In this document: positions 48,812 to 60,816 of the stretch, piece by piece
Layout: every line of letters starts with the position of its first letter
Numbering within the stretch: position 1 is the stretch's first letter
From: Vitellaria paradoxa
Taxonomy: Eukaryota > Streptophyta > Magnoliopsida > Ericales > Sapotaceae
Direction: 5' to 3'
DNA length: 64,000 bases
NCBI GenBank assembly: GCA_019916065.1
Contig: CM034241.1
Location: forward strand, 1,580,562-1,644,561
Program-made: the position numbers and the translations under genes
The notes under the pieces: generated by a model
Database searches by the model: none
Told to the model about the DNA's origin: nothing
Seen by the model: the letters and a program-made list of their open reading frames with translations, nothing else

Positions 48812-51050
48812 TTTTTTTAAAAACCAGAATAAGACAGCAATAGAAAAAAAAAAAAAAACCTTAATTCATTACTGTTTTGTTGTGATCGTTAGTCGCGCTG
48901 GACTCAGAAATTTAAACATATTTTGTTACGACTATTATTACCATTGCAGTTTTCATTTCATTTCTGTTTTCATTCTCGTCACCATTGACTCAAGTCCTAT
49001 CTCCACTCTAAGGCATGGTATCTCACTCAAACACCCAATTATATATTCGCCTCACAAGAGCTCGAGGCTATGCCTGCTAGCCGTTTAACTTTTATAACCA
49101 AAGTAGCTCCACAATGAACGGATTAGAGCCAAAGACGACGTGGGCATGCAACGTGTCAAGGTCGAGTTAACTTGGTTTCCCATTGGGATATCTTTGAATG
49201 CCTTCCGAGAAAAAAGTTTGAACGGTCCAAAAAGGAAAATCCAAAAGCTAGGTAAATTTAACCATCCCCATGACTGTTCCGTGCCTTGCTTATTGAGGAA
49301 AACCAAACCCAATTTCTCTTCTACCAACCCATAAAAAAGAAGAGGAAAATAATGTCTCTATAAGCCAATGATATATTCTGTATATATATATATATATATA
49401 GATAGAGTGACAGCGACAGTGACAACAATTAAGATATTTTTTTTTTAGTGCATAATTGCAAGACACATGGCCATTACAGACACCAAGTAACAGCTTTGGT
49501 TTCCCTTTAAAGCTCTTAGCTAACTCAGCTCCGCGTCAACAAACCACCCACCTCCAATAGCATTTGCCAGTCACACACACCTCCCCCCCAACCTGCCCTT
49601 TTCGAGTTTCGACATACCCCACCACTAATTTCACTGCCACACCACTCCGTATGTACGTACACGTATCCACGGTGATGTCGTATAATTAAAATTAGAAAAT
49701 ACTAATTCATCTCTATACCATTACGAGCGAACACCAAATTTAGTAAAACTTTTACTTTTATGAGATGACAGTTTGGTGAAATCCCTATTTTTTAAATTAG
49801 TGAAAATATTTTTAAACTAAATATACATACATGTGTTAATTTTAAAAAGTAAGGATATAATTTTTTCAAATTTTATACTCTTAGAAAATTTTCTTTTCAA
49901 ATTCAAAAAAAAATTTATAATCTTTTCAAATTAAAAAATTTCTAATTTAAATTTAAATTTAAAAATTCATTAATATGTTCAAATTTAAAAATAATTAAAG
50001 TATATTTTCTATTTAGTAGTTATTCTTATCCTTATATATATATATATATATATCTATCAAAATGTTAGAAAAAAATATTTATCAAAATATTAGAAAAAGA
50101 ATTTTTACATGCATCGTGAGTGCACGGCGTCTAGTACGTGTGTGTGTGTAAGCAGAACGACATAATTGTGGTAAAATTATTATTATAATTAAATATAGTT
50201 ATATAAGTTTATTATTTTTGAGTGATAGGTTAAAATGATTTTTATGAAAAAAAAAATTTCATGCACCGCGTGGACATGGCGTTTAGTATGTCTGTGTGTG
50301 TGTATATATATATAAAAGCAGAACGATATAATTGTGGTAAAATTATAATTATAATTAAATATAGTTATATAAGTTTATTACTTTTGAGTGATAGGTTAAA
50401 ACGATTTATATATTATTTTGATATAAATTCTTCTGCTCAGTGATGAATCTGATTACTTAACCCTTAAGCTGATAAAACAATTGCTTTAGCCCCGCAATTT
50501 TAGAAGGGCCCAAAATTTCATATAATCTTAATTTACTAATATCTTTTTTAAAAGTTTTTTTTAGTCTTTTTTTTTTTAGATTAAGCTAATAAGACCATGT
50601 CCGAATATAAAAAAAAAAGATTTATTAAAAAGACATATTTTCCAAAAAAAAAAAAACAAAAAGACAAAAACAAAAACTGTTTAGATTATAAATTTTAAAA
50701 TAAAGTTCAATTTAAGTCTAGGATAGAGGTTGAAGTAAATATATTTTATTGTGTAGTTTAAAAGCCACGAATCTAAACCTAATATAACTCTAACATAGAA
50801 AAAAAAATAATAATAATAATAAAATAACACACACACATATGTACATTACATTCTATGTTTCTTTCCGAAATCTTGTACTCTCTATCTATTAATTTCTACA
50901 TTCTTTATATTACCTCTTCTATGTTATCTCTCATATATTCTTTATATTTCATTTGTCATAGAATAAAATCTCTGGGTAATTATTAATAAAAAAAAATTGA
51001 TCCAGATTATTATCCAGTGATTTACTAAGGTAATTTTTTCTTACTAACTT

Positions 51051-51101
<51 letters not shown>

Positions 51102-51387
51102 CACAATTCGCGTTTTATTATGAGGATTCGGATGTTTTATATGCTTTTGAGATTTTTTTTTTCAATTATGGTAAATTGTGAGTAGTGATTCAATTTTGGT
51201 CTCACCAATACATATATAATATTATATTGCAGACTAATGGTTCTAGTCTTTCGCACCTATAAAATTCTTTAATTTAATGTTGTTTTAATTTTTTAATATA
51301 ATAAACACTTTTGCATTCCAAAAAATAAAAAAATTAAATTTTAATAGAAGGTTTTGAAATAAAATTAAAACTACAAAATTTCAAATT

Positions 51388-51696
51388 TAAGGTTTCATTT
51401 GGTTTGTTTTTTTTTTTCTGTTTTTATTTTATATTTTATGTTTTAAAAATTTCAAAATAAGGAAAATAAAAAATACTCTATTTTTTTATTTAGAGATTTT
51501 TTTTATTTTGGATTAAAAACATTCAAAATTATTTTTTATTATTTTTCATTTCATGTATAAACTCATTTTTTGTTTCTTAAAACAAATTTTGAAAATACAA
51601 GTCACCAAATACATTTTGAGTTATTTTCCTTCAAAAGTACAAAATAAAAAATAAATTCAAAATAAAAAATAAAAAAATAAACTAAATATCACCTAA
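51388..51696. mobile_element. Foldback Tourist-like MITE
   Basis: 51391-51693, flanked by TAA on both sides, with inverted ends GGTTTCATTTGGTTTG and AAACTAAATATCACC. Same family as 48480-48808. Confidence 0.7.
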
Positions 51697-52077
51697 AATT
51701 TTCATTTTAACATCTTAGCATAATTTGTCTCAACTTAATCTTGAGAGGTAAATCAGCTAGTAATAATTGTATTTGCTCTCTAATGATCATTAGTTCAAAT
51801 CTCTTCACATCATTAAAAGTTTACCAATTGTGTAGTATTGCTTTTAAACTTATTTAAAATAATAATTAATAGGACTGCGCTTTATTTCAAAGTAAAATGC
51901 AACTGTTACAATTTTAAATGAGAATGGAAATTGCCACTCGTATAAAACAATCTTTTATTTAGAATTCTAATCATTTATTGAAATTTAATGGTTTCCATTT
52001 AAGGATAACAAGGAAATAAAAATTTATAATATCGATAAAAAAAACTATATTCATAATGAATGGACTCTGTTTTTTCC

Positions 52078-52085
52078 TATATAAA
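52078..52085 (+). promoter_or_regulatory. TATA box of the ATL gene
   Basis: TATATAAA lies 96-103 bp upstream of the start codon. A CT-rich leader follows at about 52110-52150. Confidence 0.6.
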
Positions 52086-52180
52086 CAATACTAGTCTCCC
52101 TGTTTCACTCCCCCTCTTCTCTCTCCTCTCTCTCTCTCCCCCCTTCTCTGGCTTTCTTCATTTCATATGCATGTCTACAT

Positions 52181-52657
52181 ATGGGTCTCCAAGATCCCCA
52201 CCCCTTCAACTTCGCAGACCTCAAGGATAAGAATCTTCAAATTGATAGCAGGAGTCTCTTCTTCGCCGCCATCTTCTTGCTCCTCCTCCTCGTCTCCGCC
52301 TTTTCATTCCTCTACTTTGTCTACCTCTGCATTCGTCGCGGCCAATTGCAATTCGCGATTGCCAGATCGGCCGCCGCGAAGCCTCCGCCATCTCCGGGGC
52401 TCGACAAGGCGACCATCAATTGCTTGCCGACTGTGTCATACGGGTCCGGGCCCTGCGCCACCGCTTGCCGAGTGGGCGAGTGCTCTATCTGCCTCGGCGC
52501 GTTCCGGGATGGGGAGGAGGTGAAGGTGTTGCCTCTGTGTCACCACGGGTTTCACTCCCAGTGTGTGGATCGGTGGCTCCAGACTCGGTCGAGTTGTCCG
52601 CTCTGCAGGGCGTCTGTTGTCCGAGTCGACTCAATTGCTCAATCAGACGTTCCATGA
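52181..52657 (+). CDS. ATL-family RING-H2 E3 ubiquitin ligase
   Basis: Intronless gene for a 158-residue membrane-anchored ubiquitin ligase of the plant ATL family. One transmembrane segment is at about 26-50 (LFFAAIFLLLLLVSAFSFLYFVYLC). A basic stretch follows, then the ATL hallmark GLD motif at 73-75 (GLDKATINCLPTVSY). The RING-H2 finger has zinc ligands C101, C104, C120, H122, H125, C128, C139 and C142, with the conserved P118 before C120 and W132, which contacts the E2. Size, single exon and domain order all fit the family. The ATG at 52181 is the one that precedes the hydrophobic segment in frame. Downstream (52763-52790) is a (TA)n tract. Which ATL member it is cannot be told. Confidence 0.93.
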   Translation: MGLQDPHPFNFADLKDKNLQIDSRSLFFAAIFLLLLLVSAFSFLYFVYLCIRRGQLQFAIARSAAAKPPPSPGLDKATINCLPTVSYGSGPCATACRVGECSICLGAFRDGEEVKVLPLCHHGFHSQCVDRWLQTRSSCPLCRASVVRVDSIAQSDVP

Positions 52658-55600
52658 TATGTACGGAAGCCTGTAACTTCCTCCGACTCTGTGATATATA
52701 ACTTGGATTAAATTTGGCAACCCAAAAAAAATATATATGTATAGTAGGTAGAAAGCTCTGTTAATATATATATATATATATATATATATGTATCTTTTTC
52801 TTTTTTGGGGACAAATTACAAGCCGCCATGTACTTTATTCCAATTTTATCTTGAAAATTATCTCATTTTATTTTTATTTTTCTATATAAACATGTGTAAT
52901 TTTTTGTTAATAATTTTTGTAAAAGTAAATAAAATAGAACTAAAAAAAAAAACACAACTAAAAAGAAATGAAAATTACAAATTAAAAAAAAAAAGTCAAA
53001 ATGAGGTTCGAAATAAAATTTGGGATAAAGTATCTTATCTATGATCATATTTGTGAATATATTATTTTAAAATTAAAATTAAAAAAATCTATAAAGATGC
53101 AAATTAATTTTTTAACATGCAAAGGTAAAACGGGTAATCTGTTTGAAAAAGTTTTGAGAAGAGTAAATACTTGTTTCTGTAATCACAAATGAATATAATA
53201 CCAAAATTAGGGGCTAAATGAATCAAATTAACCTGAGTTGATTCATTTAACATGGATCGATTTGATTTGGTTTAGTTTAGTTTAGTTTGATTTAAAAATT
53301 ATAAATTATAAAATTTTATATTTATTTTTTTATCATTATTTGAGATTTCTTCGACTCATCCAAATATTTAAATTTGGGATTTGATTAATGTTTATTTTAT
53401 TTTATTTTTGAGTGGATTACACTCAAAGTTGTATTTGAGTTTTGGAAGTAGATTAGGAGCCCATCCTTTATTTATATATTTTTTTATTTTTATTCTTCAA
53501 ATTATATGTTCTTTTTTCCTTTCTTTTTTCATTTCAGGACAAAGGAGATTATAGAAATTTTGATCTCCCCTTTTCGTTGATCCTCGCGATGATGTTAGTT
53601 GTTGGAGCCTGTAACTGAAGTAAAAGATCTGATCTCGTAAAGTTTAAATGTATTTTTGTGAATTTCTCCAATCCTTGTTCTTCTATTTGGATTTGAAGTA
53701 CTAGGGTTGAAGCGAAATTAAGTGATTATGTATTGTTTTTTTTTTTTTTTTTTTTATGATCCAAAGTGAAATTGTACTTGGATTTGTGATCTTTCATGGA
53801 GCCAGTGATACACATGCATAGGATGCGTTTGGACTGATAAAAAATAAAATAAAGTGAGATAAAATAAGATAAGTTGTAAGTTCGTAATTCATGTAGTGAG
53901 ATAAAAAGTAAATAATTTTTAAAATTTTTCAGTATTTTTTACCATTTTTTAAAATTTTTTATCACTCTAAACGGTATTATAGATGTCTGTATATATGTCA
54001 TGTAAATATGTATTGGTGTTGCGTTTTGCATATTTTGTGCCATAAACTCTTACACCAACTGATGCAAGGCGAGAGTAGAAGAATCAAGCCCCTTCGGGAG
54101 TGACTGAGTGGAAGTCGAGCTCGCCTTAGAGTTTGGGCCTCTTGAGGTTCCGGGTTCGACTCCACCACGGGGGTGAGTTACCGCTGTAATGGCGGGTGCC
54201 TAATGGCCTCCTATCGGTCGTGCCGGTCATCCAAGGCTTGCCCAGGCTGGTTAACTCTCCAGGGACCTTTGCCGGCTAGAGTTCTGGAGCGTGCTTCGCC
54301 CTGTGCGCACCCCAGTACGAGGTAGCGACTGCGGATTTCCACGTACTAGAAGTAGAAGAATCAAATAGTTGAATAGATGAACTATAGTTTTTTGTTTAGT
54401 CTAATAATTCTCAAAAAAAAAAAAAAAGAAAAAGAAAAAATAACACAGATTTTAGAAAACAGAATAACTACCAAAACTAAAAAAAAATTCCTAACTTCCC
54501 TACCAAGCTAAATATAATATTCTAAAACATATTTTAAAGTGTAATAAAATTTTTAAACTAATTCTAACTGAATAAAAAAATTTAGTAAATATTATTTTTT
54601 GATAAATACTCAAAACTAAGATAAAAATAATATTAATTATCATATTCCTGATATATTCTGCCACCGTCACTTTAGTTTCGTTCATGTGTAAAGAGATGGA
54701 GGAAGCTGTTTACGCATTTCCAGTACCCTGAGTACTGGCACAAATTTGTTTACACATCTCCAATTTTTTTTTTTCTTTCTTCTTTTTATAACAATTAAGG
54801 GGTCTCAGTGACAATATCGGTATCTTAAGATATTTTTATTAATTAAATATTTTATGATCTAACTTTTTTGTTATCAGAGATTTATGTATGAGAATTTTGG
54901 TCCCTAATATTTTTTTTCTATATTTTATGTACATTTTATTTAAATAAAATTTGTTAAAATTATAATCTAACAGTAAGGAAAACATGCTGCTCCAAAAAAA
55001 AAAAATAAAAAAATAAATAAGTATAAGGAAGATATACTACTAAAAAAAAAATAATAATGAAAAGTATAAGTAAAACACACGTTGTTGTAAATTATTAGTT
55101 TAGAGAGTGAATGGAAATGCCTAATATTTTATAATATATAATTTAGGAATGAAGTCATCCTCGTGAAGTGATCATCAATTAACCCTCCAAAAAAATAAGG
55201 AAGGACTCCGTCTTTAAGATTAAAAGTCGTTGATAAAATAATAAATAATTTCAAAAAAAAAAAAGTTCAAGTATTTGAGATTTTGGAAAATATAAGCATC
55301 TTCATTTTATGATTTTTCACAAAATTTGACAACTACCAAGATTTCTTTACATTTTACTTACAAAAAAAAAAAAAAAAAAATTTTTACCTTTTGCCAATTT
55401 AAATTTAAATGATATTTAAGGTGATAAAAAATAAAATAAAACATAATAATTAAAAAATTTATACAATAAAATAAAAAATAAATAATTTTTTAACGTGATT
55501 CATTACCCTTAATTAACCAAGATTGTTAAGGGTAACGTGGAACGGGACCAAATCCCCTCCCGGCCGCATCAAAACATTGCTGATTCCAGTTCATCAAGAG

Positions 55601-55667
55601 GATGATGAATTCAAAGCAGCAGACCCATCTAACGGTTTAATAATATACATATACATACTGAAAAGCG
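52658..55667. other. Intergenic region between ATL and aprataxin-like genes
   Basis: AT-rich, with T-homopolymer runs (53740-53755), a short-family MITE (about 53818-53976, GGATGCGTTTGGAC..CTCTAAACGGTAT) and a SINE (54088-54350). About 53240-53300 carries repeated GGTTTAGTTTAG motifs. No gene is supported. Confidence 0.55.
54088..54350 (+). mobile_element. Long tRNA-derived SINE with 14-bp target duplication
   Basis: A GC-rich 263-bp island with a tRNA-like head (GGAGTGACTGAGTGGAAG as A-box region, CCGGGTTCGACTCCACC as B box). AGTAGAAGAATCAA is directly repeated at 54074-54087 and 54351-54364. It ends in ACGTACTAGA rather than poly(A). Confidence 0.85.
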
Positions 55668-58600
55668 ATGGAGATCGATGGCGGCGAATCGTCTTCCAAA
55701 GGTATTGTCAATCAGAAACTACCATCTTCTCTAGGGTTTTGGTTATGGCCCATGATGGGTTTGAAGTCATTGAACTCCAGCTTTGCATAAATATGTGGTT
55801 CTTGATACAGGTGAAGAAGAGAAGACGAAGCCCGTGGTGGTAATATTGGTGGGTGCACCCGGTAGTGGCAAGTCCACCTTCTGCGACCACGTCATGCAGG
55901 CCTCGGCCAGGCCCTGGGTTCGTATCTGCCAGGTCTCTCTCTCTCTCTCTCTCAATGACTTTATGGTGTTCGATGATATGTTTGACTGGCGTCATTGCTA
56001 TCGTTTGAGAACTCCATCCTATGCATGTCCTTAATGATATATATATATATATATATATAGATCTATGTATGTGTGTGTGAATTGCCAATTATGAGATACT
56101 GTCCAATATTAATGCTTGTGAGGAGCTCCATTCACTGTGTAACAGTTTTGTTGGTCTCCTGTATTTCATATCTCAAATCTCACATATAGGAATTCTATTG
56201 TTTTTGCTAGTTGTTAGCTTAAAACTGTGATTTTAATTTGTTTGCCTTTGTGCTTACCTGTTTGGTACATTTCGCCAAATCTCTATCCATTCATCCAATC
56301 ACATCCATAAAGTTGCTCTATAGTGATTTCCATATACTTCTTTCATCAGAAATAGCACGGGGGGATTAGGTTAAATTTTGGAAGCTATGGATGCAAGGAA
56401 ATTGCAGAATATTGCTCCAGTTATTTTCACATTGGTAGTGGATAACCATTGATCCTTTTTGTTTGGTTGGGGCAGAAAGGAATGGATGATTTTTTTTAAG
56501 TGTTGAATTTATATTGTATAGATTGAAGAATATATGATCTTTTCCCCCTATTTTGTGTAGATGGATTTTAGGGTGGAGGGACCTGGTTTTACATAGCTTC
56601 CTGTCTTTTATAGAGCATGTGGGTTTTGCAGATTAGGATTACTAAGGATCTTTTTGTATTTTGGTAGCATCTATTGATGTCTTAAAAATAAATAAATAGT
56701 GGCTTTTAGTTTTGATCGTTTTTTCTCTTTTAATAACCAAGCTGCTAATACCTCTGGAACCTAAATGACGTGGTTTTAGTCCCATGGTTATGGGGGATTC
56801 TGTTGATTTTATGAAGAGTTGATTGTATTGAAGCTATATAGTGACTTCTTCCTTGCATTGATTTGTTATGAAGCTGCTAGATAACTCTCGAACCTAAAGC
56901 GAGCAGGCCATTGCTGTGGCTCTAATTCCTGTGGTTATGAGGCGGTCCTATTGGTTTAATGAAAAGTTGATTGTATTGTAGCTATACTGCAACTTCTTCC
57001 TTGGATGTAGATATTCAATGCTTTGTTGTTTTTCTTGATTGGGATATTATTTCTGGTTGCTTAGATGTTCCCTTTACTTTGTCATGCAGGACAACATTGG
57101 AAATGGTAAAGCTGGAACAAAAATTCAATGCCTTATGAGTGCTACCAGTGCATTGAAAAATCGAAAAAGTGTATTTATTGACAGATGCAATATTGATAGA
57201 GAACAACGTGCAGACTTTGTGAAGCTTGGCAGCCCCCAAATAGATGTGCATGCTGTGGTGCTTGACCTTCCAGCCAAGCTTTGCATCTCTCGGTCTGTAA
57301 AGCGGAGTGGGCATGAAGGAAATTTACAAGGTGGAAAAGCTGCTATGGTTGTGAATAGAATGCTGCAAAAGAAGGAATTGCCTAAACTTAGCGAAGGGTT
57401 TTCTAGAATCACCTTTTGCCACAATGAAAATGATGTTCAAATTGCTATTAGTACATATAGTTCACTTGGTCCATTGGATACCCTTTCATCTGGCTGTTTT
57501 GGCCAGAAGAACCCTGATGCCAAGGTTCAACTTGGTATAATGAAGTTTCTTAAAAAAGTAGATGCCCCTCCTAACACAGCATCTAAAGGAGATAATTCAC
57601 AATCTGTTACCACTGAAATCCCTAAGGAACATGAATCTTGCCCCAGAGGACCAGAAAATATTAGGGCAATGGCCGGTCAGGAAGTTAAGGAAAGTGAAGA
57701 TCTGGTATCAGTTTCTGTTGATGGCACTTCTTTGAATGATGTTCCAACTTTGGCATTTCCATCTATTTCAACAGCAGATTTTCAGTTTGACCTTGAGAAG
57801 GCATCCGATATTATTGTTGAGAAAGTTGAGGAGTTTGTGACTAAGATTGGCAATGGTAGGCTTGTTTTGGTTGACCTGTCCCATGGATCGAAGATATTAA
57901 CATTGGTTAGGGCTAAAGCTGGACAAAAGAACATTTACTCCAGTAGGTTCCAGATAGTTGTGGGAAATATAACTCGACTATATTCAGAAAGAGGTTTACA
58001 CTGCAATGTAATAGCTAATGCTGCTAACTGGTAAGCTTTAACATTATATTTTTTTTATTTGTTGCATACATGCACAACCTACACGAAGCATTTACCTGTT
58101 TGCTGAAAATTGGAAGTGCTAATTTTACAGATTGGTACAAGCAATAGATGTATGACCAGTGCAGGGTAAACTGTCTAACAAGTAGTGAGCCCAAAATTAA
58201 TTTGATGCAGAAGCGAAGATCTCAAGATTTAGGGCTGAAACTAGTAGTTTTTCTGCTTTGAGAAGTGTGAATTTGTATTGGTTTTTAGGATTGTTTAGGG
58301 TAACATAAGGGTGCAGATTTTGGTAAGAAAAGGTGGATTTTGCTCTGAACAGTCATGAAGAATGGTTACTGGGGTCATTTTGATTTATTTTATGGTTTCT
58401 GGTTGATGGGCTGAAGGAGCAACAGCGCGGGGTTCTACATCAGGGTTAAAGGTCAATATTGGGGTTCATATAAGTTTAAGTATGTAGGCATCATACCCAC
58501 ATTCCATAGGCAGCATCTATAAGGAATACATCACACAATCCCAAGAAACTTCAACAGCTTTGTAATCCCTAAATTAATATCATTATTGAATTAGAATACA

Positions 58601-60816
58601 TGACTTTTGGGGTTAATCATGAGTTTGAACTCTGGATGCACACTTCAGAGTCCAGAGGTTCTAGAGGAAGTTGGAGTAAAACAAAACATATGAATTGCAA
58701 TTTCAGTAAAATTAAAACTATGAATTAAGGTGTAGTGAAAATTGAAGATCAAGAAGTGCCAAAAAGTGATTTTTTTTTTGGTATCTTGGATCAATTATCC
58801 ATTCAAATAGAGGGAGTGAAGAAAATGTTATCCATAAAATTCAAGCAGTGTGGTAAATAAAGAAGCATCTCAGTTGGTAGGTTAACTCATATATTTCAGG
58901 TGGTAGGCAAACCAATCAAGCTCTTATGAGAATGGTTTGCCATATCTTAAACGTCATATATTTCCATATCTTAAATGACAACTAGGTGGTAAGCAAACCA
59001 AGCCTAAGTGAATGATTTTTCTTCCCTCAAATGTGATCCAGCTGATGTTAAACTAAGACTACAAAATATAAGTTTGCAATTCAATGTAAATCAGGTTTTT
59101 TTGTTTTTTTTTTTTAATAAATAATGCACGGTTTATGTATTCTTTTGCCAAGGGATATACTGAAATGTAAGCTTTATGCAGGCGATTGAAACCTGGAGGT
59201 GGAGGTGTAAATGCTGCTATATTTAGTGCTGCAGGTCCGTCCCTGGACACTGCGACCAAGGAACGAGCTGGATCTCTTACCCCTGGAAAAGCTTTGGTTG
59301 TTCCTCTTCCTTCAACTTCTCCCTTGTTTGGTAGGGAAGGTGTAACCCATGTCATACATGTTCTTGGGCCAAATATGAACCCACAAAGACCAAACTGTCT
59401 CAACAATGACTATGTTAAGGGCTGCAAAATCCTTCGTGAAGCTTACTCCTCACTTTTTGAAGGTTTTGCATCTATAGTGAGTTCCCAACAAAACTTGTGC
59501 AAGGAGAGGACTGAAAAACTCGGGTCTTCTATATCGGGGTCTCCAGTTCACTTTGAGGCAAGTCATGCAAACAAATTCTCAGGTACTGATCAGAAGGTCA
59601 AGAGAGATGGTGTCTGTACATCTGAGAGTAACAAAAAATCCAAGGGATCCAAGGAAGAAATTGGGTTTAGTGCACCTGTTGCTACCTATGGAAAGGACAA
59701 TGCAGAGAATGAAAAGAACAATAGTAGCATGTCTAAGGCCTGGGGGCCATGGAGTCAATCACTTTACCACATAGCCATGCATCCTGAGAAGCATAAGAAT
59801 GATGTGATAGAGGTGTTAGATGAGGTTGTTGTAATTAAAGATATTTATCCAAAGGTAAATCTCTCTCTCTCTCTCTGTGAGTTCAATTTTGAACTTGAAA
59901 GAGATGATCTCATTCCTCTCTGCAGGCGAAGAGGCACCTTTTGGTGGTGGCACGCTCTGAAGGGCTAGACCAACTTGCAGATGTTCGTAAAGAACACCTT
60001 CCGTTATTAAGAAAAATGCATGTTGTGGGCTTGAAATGGTGCGAGAAGTGCTTAAGTGAAGATGAATCATTAGTTTTCCGACTTGGGTACCATACAGTAT
60101 GCATCATTTATATTGCTATTGTTCGTTTATATTTTTATCTAATCATCCTATTCTCATATCTACGGTGAATGCTTTAATCTGACTCAGATGCAAAATTTAG
60201 AGCCAAAATGTGTTGTCCTGTTTGCCCTTCATGTAGCAAACTGGTATATAATGTCTAGCAGAACACCTTCCCCCCCCCCCCCCCCCCCCCCTTTTTTAAT
60301 TTAACCATTTAACAAATAACATCCGTTTGGAGCTCTATGAACCACAACAAATCTTTATAAAATTCAAATTTTTTACACACTGCACAAATCACAAGACTGT
60401 AATTTTTACCAAGTTATACTAACTTTCTTCCCTCCAAACACCCTCTTAAGAATTATTCCAAACTCTGTCTTGACATGCAGGCCCCGTCAATGAGACAATT
60501 GCACCTTCATGTTATTAGTCAGGACTTTGATTCAAAACATCTGAAGAATAAGAAGCACTGGAACTCATTCAACACTCCTTTCTTCCGAGATTCACTCGGA
60601 GTAATTGAGGAAATAGAGGAGAATGGGCGAGCCATACTGAACGATGGTGACAAACTCTTATCGACGGAGTTGCGCTGCCACAGATGCAGAAGTGCTCACC
60701 CAAACATACCCCGCCTCAAATCGCATATTGGCAATTGTCGGGCCCCCTTCCCCGCGCCTCTACTCCAGGATGGTCGCCTCGTGCTTGCGCCAGTTAAACA
60801 TGGCAGTGATCATTAG
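55668..60816 (+). CDS. APTX: Aprataxin-like protein: P-loop kinase + macro + HIT + zinc finger (6 exons)
   Basis: Plant aprataxin-like protein, expected in the nucleus to resolve adenylated DNA ends through its HIT domain. Exons: 55668-55701, 55811-55932, 57090-58030, 59182-59854, 59926-60096 and 60481-60816, all GT..AG, giving 758 residues. A PNKP-like ATP-binding domain has Walker A GAPGSGKST at 26-34 and a VFIDRCN strand near 80-86. A macro domain surrounds NAANWRLKPGGGVNAAI (about 361-377). The HIT domain runs about 552-690 with QLHLHVISQDF (His655, His657) and KNKKHWNSFN. A zinc finger has C713, C716, H729 and C733. The first His of the usual HxHxH triad is Gln653. I recall an Arabidopsis equivalent annotated as 'bHLH140', a name that in fact belongs to the neighbouring bHLH gene. 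Confidence 0.93.
60270..60291. repeat. C22 homopolymer followed by T6 in intron 5
   Basis: Twenty-two C's then TTTTTT within the last intron of the aprataxin-like gene. Its length is likely unreliable in the assembly. A MITE of the short family follows (about 60320-60450). Confidence 0.9.

Larger units (their letters stand above)
45378..52077. other. Gene-free intergenic region
   Basis: AT-rich. It contains a SINE (46146-46341), two Tourist-like MITEs (48480-48808, 51391-51693) and local duplications. The segment AAGTAAATAGCCTTAG..GATA repeats at about 47020 and 47150. About 47790-48190 resembles 49085-49260 (shared CAACGTGTCAAG, GTAGCTCCACAA, GAATGCCTTC). About 50105-50240 repeats at 50259-50405. 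Long (TA)n tracts lie at 47190-47222, 48310-48340, 49380-49400 and 51057-51100. No coding gene was recognised. Confidence 0.55.
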
